A DNA stretch of 31,000 nucleotides from Symbiodinium natans (lineage: Eukaryota; Sar; Dinophyceae; Suessiales; Symbiodiniaceae): assembly GCA_905221605.1 (NCBI GenBank), contig CAJNDS010002721.1, forward strand, positions 266,501 through 297,500, in the 5' to 3' direction. The notes below the pieces were generated by a model. It was not told where the DNA came from and did no database searches. It saw only the letters and a list, made by a program, of their open reading frames with translations. A program made the translations under genes and the position numbers. Below, in pieces: positions 1 to 9,641 of this stretch. Within the stretch, counting starts at the first letter, position 1; the number at the start of each line of letters is the position of its first letter.

Positions 1-232
1 GCTAAGCAGAGCATAGTATCCTTGCATTTTGCATTCAATGCAAGTGCAGCTGCTCGTACTGCAGATGAGTAGCGGAAGGCTCACAAAAACTGTGCAGGCT
101 TGGAGGTTCGTGGAAGCCCCACGTCGCAGGCCGCGAAAAATGGCACTGAAATGGTCTCAAAGTCGCTCGCAAGACTTCAGAAGCAGCAGGTACAGCAACA
201 GCACCAAGCGTCAACTTGCACACGGCCCAACA

Positions 233-489
233 TCAGTGGGCGAAGCTATACCAGACGCAGAGACGGTTGGCGGAAGCAGCGAACGAAGAGTCGGCGCTTT
301 TAAGAGCGCAAACTGCAGCAGCTTGCAGCCTGACATAGCCTCACTTCTGCCGCGAGAAGTAATTGTTGTTCACAGCGAACACGTAGGCCTTTGCGTACTT
401 GGCCATGCGCAGCAGCTGACGTTCAGTTGGCGTAGCACATTGTTTCACCGAACAGATCCATGCAATCAGAGTTCCCGCCCCTAGTCGTG
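233..489 (-). CDS. Two 3' exons of a DUF72-like protein
   Basis: Read on the minus strand, exon 489-345 ends in a strongly codon-biased stretch (most third positions G or C) carrying AKAYVFAVNNNYFSRQ. This resembles the 'vyvf.NNhy.gqa' motif near the C terminus of DUF72 (YecE-like) proteins. A GT donor (AA|GTGAGG at 344-343) and an acceptor (GTCAG|G, exon from 329) join it in phase (AA+G) to a second exon, LQAAAVCALKSADSSF, ending in TGA at 235-233. The 5' limit of the first exon is uncertain; 489 is the nearest AG acceptor, but the frame stays open further. The upstream N-terminal exons should lie to the right and were not recognised. The plus strand is also open here (29-484), but its frames look like shadows. 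The family is a guess from one motif; that this is coding is more likely than the name. Confidence 0.4.
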
Positions 490-540
490 CTGTGTTGCTG
501 CTGGCCGCAAGTAGTGTCACTGTGGAGCACGATAACTATG

Positions 541-878
541 CACAGTTCCACAGTATGATGGCACAGTCAGTGGTCGTCTGCGCAGCTTCTGTGTATATCC
601 ACAGGAACTGCACTGTAGGTATCCATGCAATAAGCAAATTGAGTTCGGGCAAGGGTTGCGGTCTTTTGGGATTGAGGGGTTGCGGATTGCGGGTGTCCGA
701 GGTGAAGAGTCCTCTCGCACCACTCATCCGGGCCCAGTAGCGGCAGCTGCCTGCCACTTTCTTGGGCTGCTCGGCGTACGCTCGACTTAATGTTCATCAC
801 AGCTCTCTTCGCTCACAACTGACTGGTTGTGTCCAAGGTTCTTCCTAGCACGAGCCGTCAGCAGAGACAGCCAGGAGC
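541..878. other. No gene recognised
   Basis: Short overlapping open frames occur on both strands, but none has a family motif, a codon-bias signal or a splice-phase partner. Confidence 0.4.
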
Positions 879-1061
879 TTGTTTGCAGTCGGCTTTGCTG
901 AGAGCTTGGGGGTAGAAAGTAAGCTAGCCACCTCTTGGTGCTTCATTCATGGACCAAAAGGCCATCTGTCGGAGGAAGCTGAGCAGCATGTCAAGCTATC
1001 AAGCAACCCGTTTGCAGTGCTGGAGAAGAAGAAGTCACACTCGCTGGCGATATGCACATAG
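879..1061 (+). CDS. Possible exon, unknown protein
   Basis: The frame is open for about 60 codons and ends in TAG at 1059-1061. Its later part (about 945-1035) has codon use like a real exon: HLSEEAEQHVKLSSNPFAVLEKKK region, charged and helical, with no recognised domain. No convincing splice partner was found. It is followed by about 210 bases without clear coding sequence, then a short CCCTAAA array. It may be one exon of a longer gene or chance. Confidence 0.25.
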   Translation: MFAVGFAESLGVESKLATSWCFIHGPKGHLSEEAEQHVKLSSNPFAVLEKKKSHSLAICT

Positions 1062-1277
1062 CTGGCCCCGGCAACACCTCCGTTCCCAGAATCTGTGGGG
1101 GGTCTTCGTGGCCATGGAGGAGACGAAGCACTCCGACAATTCAAAGCATTCAAAGCATGTCTGGTCTCTTACGCCGCTCAGGCTCCCACACGACACCAGC
1201 CGCATTCCTGGATCTCACCGTCAAGGTGGCTCCTGCTTCAGTTCACCTCATAAGCGGTGCATTCTGTTAGTCCGTGT

Positions 1278-1305
1278 CCCTAAACCCTAAACCCTAAACC
1301 CTAAA
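1278..1305. repeat. Interstitial telomere array, CCCTAAA x4
   Basis: Four perfect CCCTAAA units on the plus strand, not at a contig end. Confidence 0.95.
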
Positions 1306-2190
1306 GATCCTCCCGAATTGAATTTTCCTCTGCTAAAGACTCCTGCCAGACTCCTGCTAGATTCCAGGAGTACTTGAACCGGGACTGGCCTTCCGCACCT
1401 CACCGGCAACTCGTGCGGAGCCCACCTGGGAAGCATTTCGCAACAAGCACCTTATCATGACATCTGGGGGGTTTTCCGAGATTAAGGGGTACTTTGTTGG
1501 GGTCCCTAAGGTTCCTTTATCTTCGTAAATCCCCCCATCTGATCCGACAACCGACATCTGATCTGACAAAAAATCGGTCGCTTTTCCTTCTTAAGAGCCT
1601 TTTCTTAAAAGTTGTTCAGACTGGCAAGGTCCGCTTGCTTCGGTCCGCGGAGCCGGAGGCTCTGCGGCTATGAACTCTTCTTAAGATGTTTATTCCTGCA
1701 AATCATGGAGTCAGTTGTGTCAAGAGTTGTGTACGTGGGGTAGTGCTGCAGGTGAATGGAGTGTTCTGCCCTCCATCGCCGGTAGCAGAGCGTAACTGTG
1801 GTTGTTTTTTCGGCTTTCTCCCCTGCGTCGAAGCCCGCAAGCCGTCATTGGACCCAGCCCTCGGCGTGCAGGCACGATGGCCCACGCGCACCACGAAGCA
1901 AAACATGGCCAAGCAAAACAACCCAAGAGCTCTGCTGACAGGCACGGTAGGCCATGTGCACCACCAAGCACAACATCCGGGAGCCCACTCAGCAAAACGT
2001 CCAGGAGCACCTGTGCAATCGCAGTCGGTCAGGCGCACCACTGACCTAAAACAAATGAAAGCTTTTACAGCGGGCCTGGCCAGCCAATGAGCAAAACATC
2101 CGACAACACTCCAAGTGCTCGTACCAGTCGTACCAATTGTAAAACAGGAGCTGCCAGTAGCATTGCGACCACTTCTGGCAAGAGCAGCAG
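1306..2190. other. Unassigned region with degenerate repeats
   Basis: No gene is recognised. At 1483-1520 there is a copy of the GGGGTAC...TTGGGGTCC dispersed motif. From about 1895 to 2110 a degenerate unit around AGCAAAACATCC recurs at least four times (near 1907, 1967, 1996 and 2090), giving long, repetitive, low-complexity open frames on both strands, which I do not accept as genes. Confidence 0.4.
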
Positions 2191-2194
2191 TCAT

Positions 2195-2845
2195 GGCATC
2201 AGTAGAAGAAGAAATAGCAGCCGAGTGCTACAGTGATACAAATAACAATCGAGCTCAACATGAAACATAATATCATCATGATGATGATAGTCAGAACAAT
2301 GAATGATGACAATAGTCGAATTGATAGCATAAAACGACCACAATAGCAATATGAGAGTAGTAGTGGTAATGATAGTAGGAACAATAGTAACAACAAAACA
2401 CGACTGACCATACCAATACTAGCGGCAATAGTAGTGACATACTAGTAGCAATAATAGCAGTAGTGCTGCTCTTACTATTGCGGCTGATGCTACATCTAAT
2501 AACAATACTCGTAGTATAACTACTGTCTTCATTACTACCGCTACTGCTATCGAGACTGGTTCTGCTACTGCTACTACCAATACCAACACCACAACACTAC
2601 TACAACTGCTACGACGACGACTACCTCGACTGCTACTACGACTACGACTGCTATTACGGCTGCCACTACGGCCACGGCTACGACTACGACGACGACGACG
2701 ACGACTACTACTACTACTACCACTACTACCACTACTACTACGCTGCTACTGCTACTTCCGCTACTACGACTGCTACTACGAAACTACAACGGATATTGCT
2801 GCTGTCACTAGAACCACACCTCCGACGACTCCTCCTGCTACTCAG
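2195..2845. repeat. Degenerate trinucleotide-repeat tract
   Basis: About 650 bases are built from TAG/TAA/ATA-like and then ACT/ACG/CTG triplets. The purest core is 2687-2740, with runs of ACG and then ACT. It behaves like an old expanded microsatellite. The ORFs inside are low complexity and not genes. Confidence 0.85.
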
Positions 2846-2894
2846 TGGCAGCTACTAAAGCTCAGCAGTATTGTTGCCTGTTTTTGTGCTTTCC

Positions 2895-3045
2895 AGACTC
2901 TTAGGCTTTTCGATGACGCTGGGCTTTTCAGACTTTTCGGGATCTTCGGACGGACTTTTCGACTTTTCTTCCGATCTTTCGGACTTTTCCGCTTTTCGGC
3001 AAAAGTCGACTTTTCGCAAGAATTTCCACTTTTCGGCTTTTCAGG
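2895..3045. repeat. CTTTTCGG-rich periodic segment
   Basis: The octamer-to-decamer GACTTTTCGG and close variants recur about ten times. They translate as FSDFSxxS-type low complexity in one frame. It is probably a simple repeat; no domain is recognised. Confidence 0.6.
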
Positions 3046-3197
3046 TTGTCGGTTCTCCACATAAGGCCCCCAGCCGGTCGCAAACACAGACGCATCATCC
3101 TACATGGTTGTTTACGATGTTAGGGGTACCTTATTGGGGTCCCTATTCTAAGAGAATCTTACTATTAGGGGGGCGATTATAGGGGTACCTTATTTTT

Positions 3198-3304
3198 CTA
3201 AACCCTAAACCCTAAACCCTAAACCCTAAACCCTAAACCCTAAACCCTAAACCCTAAACCCTAAACCCTAAACCCTAAACCCTAAACCCTAAACCCTAAA
3301 CCCT
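3198..3304. repeat. Interstitial telomere array, CCCTAAA x15
   Basis: About 15 uninterrupted units, preceded by two copies of the AGGGGTACCTTAT motif (3122-3134 and 3180-3192). Confidence 0.97.
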
Positions 3305-3429
3305 CCCGCATCTTGGAGCAGGGCAGCCGGGAACGATGCTGGAATTGGCGAGTGCCTGGCTCGGAGCAGGAAGGTTCTCAGGCTGGAGGGAAGACTAACT
3401 CGGGGTCGATGCTGCGCTGAATTTTTGAA

Positions 3430-3501
3430 CCCTAAACCCGAAACCCTAAACCCTAAACCCTAAACCCTAAACCCTAAACCCTAAACCCTAAACCCTAAAC
3501 C
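3430..3501. repeat. Interstitial telomere array, CCCTAAA x10
   Basis: Ten units with one CCCGAAA variant. It lies just upstream of the first recognised exon of the ADP-ribosylglycohydrolase-family gene and faces the TTTAGGG array at 3597. Confidence 0.96.
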
Positions 3502-3529
3502 TGCTTTTGGCAAATGCCTCCTCTTGAAG

Positions 3530-4746
3530 CCACATGTGGGAAAGCTGTGTGCCCAAGGATGCTGATGGCCCATTTCTCCAAGAAACTCTGGAGGCCGGGT
3601 TTAGGGTTTAGGGTTCAGGGTTTAGGGTTTAGGGTTTAGGGTTTAGGGTTTAGGGTTTAGGGTTTAGGGTTTAGGGTGTGGCCCTGGAGGCAAGGGGCTC
3701 CACCTACAATGGATACCCGGCACAGCCCTGAGATGGGGCGCGAGCGTAGGGAATTTGACCATATTTCTCACAGCACTTCGCTGAGGTGAGCCCAAACTAC
3801 ATTGGGGCTTACAGCCTGGATGGTGACTCCGCATGGTTGAGGATTCTAGATGTTTTTTAGCAGGTGCTGCAAGGCGTGTTCTTGAACTCCTTGACATTAT
3901 CCTTCGAGATTCTTGGCTTGGGGCCATTGCCAGGCCTGGCCATTGCAATGCACAGTTTCTATCACACCGTCTCTTTCATGGAGGTCGCCTGGAGCAAATT
4001 CTTTGTGCCTGTTCCAATTGAGGGATTGCTTGGGCTCTTTCGAGCTTCATGGCCTTTTGCCCACGAAGTTGTGTACTATCATGTGTTTCTTGAAAAGGAA
4101 AATCTACCTGGTGAGGCACTGACACGCTGTGTGAACTTTTTGGGCGATGCGGACTCGACAGGCAGCAGAACATGAGAGGGTATAGGAAAGCAAGATGATC
4201 TTGACGAAGACGTCGCTTGCGTCCCGAAAGTGACGTGAAAGAACGTGCTGGCCTTGAGAGGTGCCATCTGCGGCCAGATGGCCGGGGCATTCTATGGCCT
4301 CGTCCCTAGATCACCCCAGACCAGTGTTCGTTTTCAGTCATGCCTGCGAGGTTCACTCATCATATGGACTTGTCGGGGTTGTTGCAAGTTGCAGTGGGCC
4401 ACGGGTGGATCAGAAGAAGCTTGCTTGTTGCTCAGGTCTTTCAGCCATTGACATGCGGCTCGTCAGTCGCCTGCGGCGTTGGGATTGTGACGAGGCAGTT
4501 GCAAGATTTGCAAGATGCTACCACATGATGCCACCGCTGGGGTGGTGGTAGCTGATGGCAACTGATGGTAGCTGGTGCCCTGACGAGGTCGCCTTGCGTG
4601 GAGCTCTGCTTCATGTTCTTGGCGCCAGCCCATGGCCTGAAAAAGCTAAAGCTGCCCTGCAAAGCTTGACACGGCTGGATTGTTCGCATTTGCTTCCAGT
4701 CCCTTTTGCCAAGGCTTGTCCGTGCCTTCGCCACGCAAGCCAGTGA
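3530..4746 (+). CDS. ADP-ribosylglycohydrolase (DraG/ARH-type) family protein, multi-exon
   Basis: Enzymes of this family remove ADP-ribose from proteins or small molecules using a di-metal centre. Exons read by motif and phase: 3530-3593 or 3598 (WESCVPKDADGPFLQETLE), about 3785-3822 (NYIGAYSLDG), 3934-3983 (LAIAMHSFYHTVSFME), 4116-4161 (ALTRCVNFLGDADSTG), 4261-about 4301 (AICGQMAGAFYGL), 4467-4494 (RLRRWDCDE), 4588-4746 (VALRGALLH..., stop TGA). The GDADSTG and GQMAGAFYG strings are the C-terminal metal-binding Asp and Gly-rich signature of the family, and 'WD..E.ALR' follows as expected. Junctions are in phase. Donors are GT after 3822 and 3983, and GC after 4161 and 4494. An exon encoding the usual 'IP..W' stretch between 4302 and 4466 was not found, and the N-terminal 'GDALG' part is missing upstream. 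It is therefore a partial model, either a live gene with unfound exons or a decayed copy. Confidence 0.8.
3597..3677. repeat. Interstitial telomere array, TTTAGGG x11
   Basis: About 11 units (one TTCAGGG) start within five bases of the end of the 3530 exon. They fill the 5' part of the following intron. The donor is either GC at 3594 or the GTTTAG at 3599 formed by the array itself. Confidence 0.96.
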
Positions 4747-5215
4747 ACGTGATGTGTTGACCTTGGGCAGCTTTACCGTTTATCGGTTTGACGACGAACG
4801 TTGTTGCGGTATGTTGCGATTCAGCCTCGGTTCCACTTTTCGAAGGCAAGCTCTGCTGATGACCACGGAGTCAACCAAGACGGAGTCAGCCAGATACCCA
4901 TGCTGCAACCGCTTCACTGTGCTGTCGTTTCGACATTTCGTGGAGTCGTGAACAGCTGCACTGCGACGCAAGAGGGGACGAAACGGGCCCAGGCTTCCGC
5001 AGGTTCACCTGCCGTGAAGACCCCAGTGTCTTTGTTTTGACAAAGACTGCGTCTGCTGCAGTTTGCCATAGTCTCTGTGCCCAACTGTGCGGACAAGCCA
5101 AGCGAAACTTCCTGAGGATTCTCAAAGTTGAGTCATTCGATGACCGGCTTCCCTGGGGCCGCCTGGCACTGAGAAGGCTCATGGAGATTAACAGCTTGGC
5201 CGCGCCCTGCTACCA
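4747..5215 (+). other. Open frames after the glycohydrolase-like gene, unassigned
   Basis: Three plus frames are open in turn (for example 4801-5040 and 5037-5215, the latter ending QAKRNFLRILKVESFDDRL and WGRLALRRLMEINS). Codon use is exon-like in places. They could be further exons of the preceding gene, a neighbour or a decayed copy. I found no splice-phase chain or family motif. Confidence 0.3.
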
Positions 5216-5248
5216 TTTAGGGTTTCGGGTTTCGGGCTTAGGGTTTAG
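5216..5248. repeat. Degenerate TTTAGGG array
   Basis: Four to five units with TTTCGGG and CTTAGGG variants, in the same orientation as the arrays that follow exons. Confidence 0.85.
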
Positions 5249-5797
5249 CTAGTAATGCATGGTACTGCATAGTATTGCTAGCCATGCTCCTCTAAGTGAT
5301 CCTACAAGTTTGCAAGCGTTCGGAATCCTTAGACGCTTCCAGGTTGGGGCCTCTGCATTCTCGAGGACCCTGCACCTGCTGCAGTTGTAAAGAGGCAGGG
5401 GCAGGGAGGATCAGGAAGGGACAGCCTCCCAGTTCATATTGTTGAACGTCCAAGGTATGCAGACGGTGGTAGGCATTCGCTCAACAGCCGGGCTACATAT
5501 GTGAGATGTTGTCGATTGTTCACATGACACGAATACTTCTTACTTCGCTCCGTGCTTCTACTATATCCCCCTTGGGAAATACTTTTGGGTTTTTGTTCAT
5601 ATAAAACCCAAGAGGAGATTTAAGATACTATTTTTACTCGTCTAGTCGACACATATAGTGTACATATTGATGCCCGGATGAGGAGTTTACACAGTGACCT
5701 GACTGTTGCCATCCCTGCCGCTTGTTTACCATCTGCCGCATGGAAGGCATGGTACCAACAAGTCATAGGGCCGCTTTCTTAGCAAGACCTGTGAATT
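5249..5797. other. No gene recognised
   Basis: Short open frames only. It contains one copy (5560-5626) of a dispersed element shared with 9783-9836. Confidence 0.4.
5560..5626. repeat. Dispersed repeat, copy 1
   Basis: Shared backbone with 9783-9836: CTTCTAC, then ATCCCCCTTG, then TTTTTGTT, then ATAAAACCCAAGAG. Within this copy TTTTGGGTTTT and AAAACCCAAGA form a short inverted repeat around TGTTCATAT. Confidence 0.7.
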
Positions 5798-5976
5798 CTA
5801 AACCCTAAACCCTAAACCCTAAACCCTAAACCCTAAACCCTAAACCCTAAACCCTAAACCCTAAACCCTAAACCCTAAACCCTAAACCCTAAACCCTAAA
5901 CCCTAAACCCTAGACCCTAAACCCTAAACCCTAAACCCTAAACCCTAAACCCTAAACCCTAAACCCTAAACCCTAA
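5798..5976. repeat. Interstitial telomere array, CCCTAAA x25
   Basis: The longest array in the window, about 25 units with one CCCTAGA variant. Confidence 0.97.
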
Positions 5977-6098
5977 CTAAACCTAAGTCTGCGGTTAGGT
6001 GGCAGCGGTGCAGGAGGATTCCTGAGCAGCTGGATGCATCACAGCTGCGGGCACAGGCTTTGGAAGAGGAAGAGCAAGCCACCACCGGCATTCATTGA
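5977..6098 (+). other. Exon-like spacer between facing telomere arrays
   Basis: A GC-rich 122-base spacer. One frame (about 6027-6096) reads QLDASQLRAQALEEEEQATT, a helical coding-like string; a different frame would run without a stop to a GTTTAG donor at 6102. The frame cannot be decided from sequence alone. Confidence 0.3.
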
Positions 6099-6166
6099 TA
6101 GGGTTTAGGGTTTAGGGTTTCGGGTTTAGGGTTAGGGTTTAGGGTTTCGGGTTTAGGGTTTAGGGG
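6099..6166. repeat. Interstitial telomere array, TTTAGGG x9
   Basis: Nine to ten units with TTTCGGG and TTAGGG variants; it faces the 5798-5976 array. Confidence 0.95.
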
Positions 6167-6167
6167 C

Positions 6168-6578
6168 TTGCAGATGCTTGCCATTATGACTCGGCAAGGC
6201 GCAGCACTCTTCGCTTTTTTTTCGTTTCGTTGTCAAGTACGGCCTGGGACCGCTGTGTTTGCATCCAAAGGCATCTGCTGCATCTGCCGTCAGCAGGATT
6301 TTCAGCTTAATTCACTGGGCTTTCAGCATCCAAAGGATGGTGGTACGCATGGTGCATGCTCTTCACTTGAAGAGACGGCTTGCGCTGCTCGCCATGCTGG
6401 AGAAGTTTCAGTGCAGAGCAATCAGCAGCTGTGCACTCAGCGAGCAGAGCTGGCAGACTGCATGTTATCGCTGTCGAGAGTCTGGCATGCGCGGGGGCTT
6501 GAATGTATAAGCTTTCAACGTGCGGGGCTCCGTCAGTCGGAAGAGCTAGCCGGAAACACTGCAAAGTATGCAAAGTAG
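6168..6578 (+). CDS. Possible exons of an unknown protein
   Basis: One frame is open for 136 codons to a TAG; a second (6259-6510) is open over the same span and has better third-position G/C, around 6340-6440 (KRRLALLAMLEKFQCRA). No domain is recognised. It starts directly after the TTTAGGG array with GGCTTGCAG, a plausible acceptor. I believe part of this is an exon but cannot fix frame or limits. Confidence 0.3.
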   Translation: MQMLAIMTRQGAALFAFFSFRCQVRPGTAVFASKGICCICRQQDFQLNSLGFQHPKDGGTHGACSSLEETACAARHAGEVSVQSNQQLCTQRAELADCMLSLSRVWHARGLECISFQRAGLRQSEELAGNTAKYAK

Positions 6579-7260
6579 CACCAGGCTTTCAGACATGAGG
6601 CAAGCCACAGGGGCCCCTGTTTGCAGGTGTTTCGGGCTAAATTTGCGGTTTTGACTGTGCAATCTCCGATTGCAGAGATGGCCGCGCATCTGCGACAACT
6701 TCGCAGGCACAGAAATGCGTCCGGACTGACTCTGCACCTCTTGGCTTGGCAGCGATGGCTCGGTGCTGTGGGGTGAAGTCATGTACACGTCGGAAAGATC
6801 TAGCAGCTGCTGTCTCGTGCAGCTCTCAGACTCTACTCGAACATAAATTCGAGGCAAGTACAGCATCTAAATCTACACACTCCAACCCGGCCATTGTAGA
6901 TTGGGTGTGGTGTAAGGCAGCCTGCATTGTTAATGCATAGTGCCTGGGCAGAACCTATTCTCAATGAGATTGTCCTAATCCGCGCCTCTGCCGGGAGACT
7001 GCGGTCGGCCCATGGTTCCTTGTTGAAATTAAGTGCGATTTGTAGCTGAAGTGGAGACTGGTGCCGGTGCCTGCTGAGCCTCACACCCTTGTATAGCATT
7101 TACAGATGCCTTCCCGGGCGGCGCGGAAAGAGTTCCGCGGCCCCCCCCCTCTCATTGCCTAGCTTGTGGGGGCTGATGCGCGGGATTTCGCGCGAAGTCT
7201 GGCTTCAAGCCCGCTTCAAGCCCGCTTTGCGCCCTGGAGAAACAGATGTTTACATGTACT
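6579..7260. other. No gene recognised
   Basis: Mixed short open frames on both strands without codon signal or family motif. A C9 run occurs near 7142. Confidence 0.35.
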
Positions 7261-7261
7261 G

Positions 7262-7425
7262 TACTCATAATAACATCAATCTTCATAGTAATGATGATAA
7301 TAATAATAAAAATATAAAATATGATTATTCTAAAAATAATAGTACTAACAACGACAATTATTACTATTACAGCGATAAGAATACTAGTAATAGAAAATAT
7401 TGATAATCGTTTTTATTATTATATT
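7262..7425. repeat. AT-rich trinucleotide tract
   Basis: Degenerate AAT/ATA/ACT triplets, similar to 24655-24735. It places an artificial N-terminal extension on the frame that follows. Confidence 0.75.
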
Positions 7426-7589
7426 CCTATGAAGGCCATCCCGGGATGTACCCCCATACATACCAGCACCATGTGCCAGGGAGTTCGTGCAGAGTATGCT
7501 GAACCGCGGCATACATCGGCATGTGGAAAGATACGGGCGCGGCACTTACTGAACCCGAACTCTGCTGTTGCATGGCGTTGGCATGCTCA

Positions 7590-7995
7590 CGCTGCAGCTG
7601 GTAGGTGCTATGCAAACCGTGATATCGCCAAGCTTGTAAAAGAAGCTGGGCTTCACATTGCTTTGGCCGTTCGCTCAGCTTTGTCCACTGTCCCTTTTCC
7701 TGAGAGACATCTGCGGTTGTCCAAGGATGAGAGGGCCCACTTTGGAACCACCTACAAGCTGGTGTGCACCAAAACGCCTCTAAAACAGGACGGCATTGGT
7801 TGCCTGCTGCGCGTGAAGATGTCTCGTTTGCCCATGCAGCCTGGAGCAGGACGACGCAGAATGAGCCTTAAACTTCTGCATAGCAGCGCAACGCATAGGG
7901 TAGAGGTGACTGGCCAGGCCTGGCTGAAAGTGTCATTCGGCTCCTCGTGGCTGCGCGGCGCACACAAAAGAGTTGCTCGTGGAATGGGGGTCTGA
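7590..7995 (+). CDS. Unknown protein, single long coding-like frame
   Basis: The open frame reaches back to 7321, but codon bias begins near 7590 (RDIAKLVKEAGLHIALAVRS, then RHLRLSKDERAHFGTTYKLV) and runs about 130 codons to TGA at 7993-7995. It has a basic tail and no recognised domain. A pyrimidine tract ending in AG near 7704 could be an internal acceptor, so the true exon may be shorter. It might belong to the CBM20 gene further right, to a separate gene or to an intronless copy. Confidence 0.4.
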
Positions 7996-8043
7996 GCAGT
8001 GCGCTGGGAGCCTACAGCGATGATAGCGACTAATGTTGACCTC

Positions 8044-8182
8044 GAATTGATAACATTAATAAGCCCCCCTCAATTGATTTTTGTTCTTGAGGAGCCCTGA
8101 CCTACCCAAAAGGGCCCATAGAAAAAAAAATCGGTCCCCGGCCCGGGATTTCTTATTATTGAGGGGGGGCTTTATAATTGAG
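8044..8182. repeat. Small inverted-repeat element
   Basis: Left arm around TAATAAGCCCCCCTCAAT (8055-8075) and right arm around ATTGAGGGGGGGCTTTAT (8157-8176) are near-perfect reverse complements. Each is flanked by AATTGA/TAATTGAG. The size of about 140 bases, AT-rich tips and lack of coding suggest a MITE-like insertion. Confidence 0.6.
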
Positions 8183-8280
8183 TTCCGGGATCCGAATTCT
8201 TGACTTACGGGTTGGGGGTTTGTAGATATGAGGTGAACATTATTTCTCAGGATCACAAGCGCACGCAGAAGCAGCGAAGT

Positions 8281-8589
8281 AGCGGCTCGGAGAGTGCTTT
8301 GATATTGTCTCTTCTTTCAAGAGAAGCTGGCTAGAACTTGCCGCGTGTGATGCTTTTGGGGGACATGCTCTGCGTGCCCGCAGAACCGCTGGCTTTTTAA
8401 CAGCTGCAGTTGGGCCACCCAAGCGAGGGCAGTTATACTACAAAGCAGTACAGTTCCATGGTTGCCGAAATCACAGCAAGATGAACAAATCTCAGGCATC
8501 CGAAGATGTCCGCAGGAAGTTTGAAGCAACTGTTGCATCACGCTTGCAGCAGACACTTCTGCGTGACACGACCACAAGTAGGGCCCCCT
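8281..8589 (+). CDS. Probable exon(s), unknown protein
   Basis: The frame is open from 8281 to TAG at 8587-8589. Good internal acceptors occur (TCTCTTCTTTCAAG at 8309-8322 and TTTTTAACAG before 8403). The best coding part is 8403-8580: GQLYYKAVQFHGCRNHSKMN, then EDVRRKFEATVASRLQQTLL. No family is recognised. It lies just upstream of the CBM20 exons on the same strand and may be part of that gene, but its end does not join the 8729 exon in phase directly. Confidence 0.4.
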
Positions 8590-8695
8590 AGATCGCTTTC
8601 GAATTTCTCGGCAAGCGGCCGCCTGGTGGCATGTGGCACGAGTGCTGTCTCTGAGAGTTCTGCGGCAAGGATCACTACTCCTACTCCCTAAACCC

Positions 8696-8727
8696 TAAAC
8701 CCTAAACCCTAAACCCTAAACCCTAAA
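8696..8727. repeat. Interstitial telomere array, CCCTAAA x4.5
   Basis: It ends CCCTAAAG, and this AG is the apparent splice acceptor of the exon starting at 8729. Confidence 0.95.
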
Positions 8728-8728
8728 G

Positions 8729-9570
8729 AAGAAAGTGCCTTATAGTGCTCAGCTTGGCCCTCAACGTAAGAGCCGACGCGTCGTCTTGCCGCAGCTCAGG
8801 GGAGAAGCGCCCCGTGGGCCTGCCTGGATGCCACGCCAGGCTGGCGGCATTGCTCTTGTTGGGGTTTAGGGTTTAGGGTTTTGGGTTTAGGGTTTTGGGT
8901 TGTGGGTTTGGGGTCTAGGATTTAGGGTTTAGGGTTTAGGGTTTGGGGGATTATGACCTTCCACTCCAACTCACGATCCAGCATGCTGAAGACGTGTGAA
9001 GATTGCTGCCTCTAAGATCCTGTGGGCAACGGCGCAATTAGGCACCACTGGCACTTTCCAGAGCCAGGGCACCGGTGCTCCAACATGATCCGCAGGCCCT
9101 AGGCCTTGACATTCTCGCTACAAACCCTGGCGTTGTACCCTGACCCGCAAAACGCGCCGTTACTGTGGTCAAGCCCTACAGGCAAGCCTCCCTTCAGAAG
9201 AAGCAAAAACACAGGTTTATCGCTCGCAGTTTGGAGTGAGCCCCGGAAGTTTAGCTGACTGATGTTGCTCCTCCGAGTCACGAATGTGGTTCTGTCCTGC
9301 AGGTATCTTTTTCCGTTAAGTGTGCCGACACGCGCGACTTGGCTGTCACTGGAAGCTGCGAGACTTCGCACTTTTGGAGGGCCTGGTTGGGTTCTTCTGC
9401 ATTTGTTAGCATCCATGAGGACGGCTGCTGATTGTGTTTAGTATTCACGGCCCACCACAGCTGTGTGAGGCCACTCCTTGCATCACACCGTGTCTGGTCT
9501 TCCGCACTTTTCTGTTTCTTCTATCTTTGTGTATTGATTCTTTCGTTCTTTCTTTCTTTCTCTCCTCCTC

Positions 9571-9641
<71 letters not shown>

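Noticed and set aside
1330-1430. GGTTCAAGT on the minus strand as a tRNA B box
   Set aside because: No matching A box, acceptor stem or cloverleaf could be drawn around it.
1686-2194. Long overlapping ORFs on both strands (134 and 163 codons)
   Set aside because: They are produced by the degenerate AGCAAAACATCC repeat region; no domain or splice context.
2199-3182. ORFs in the triplet and CTTTTCGG tracts
   Set aside because: Low complexity from simple repeats.
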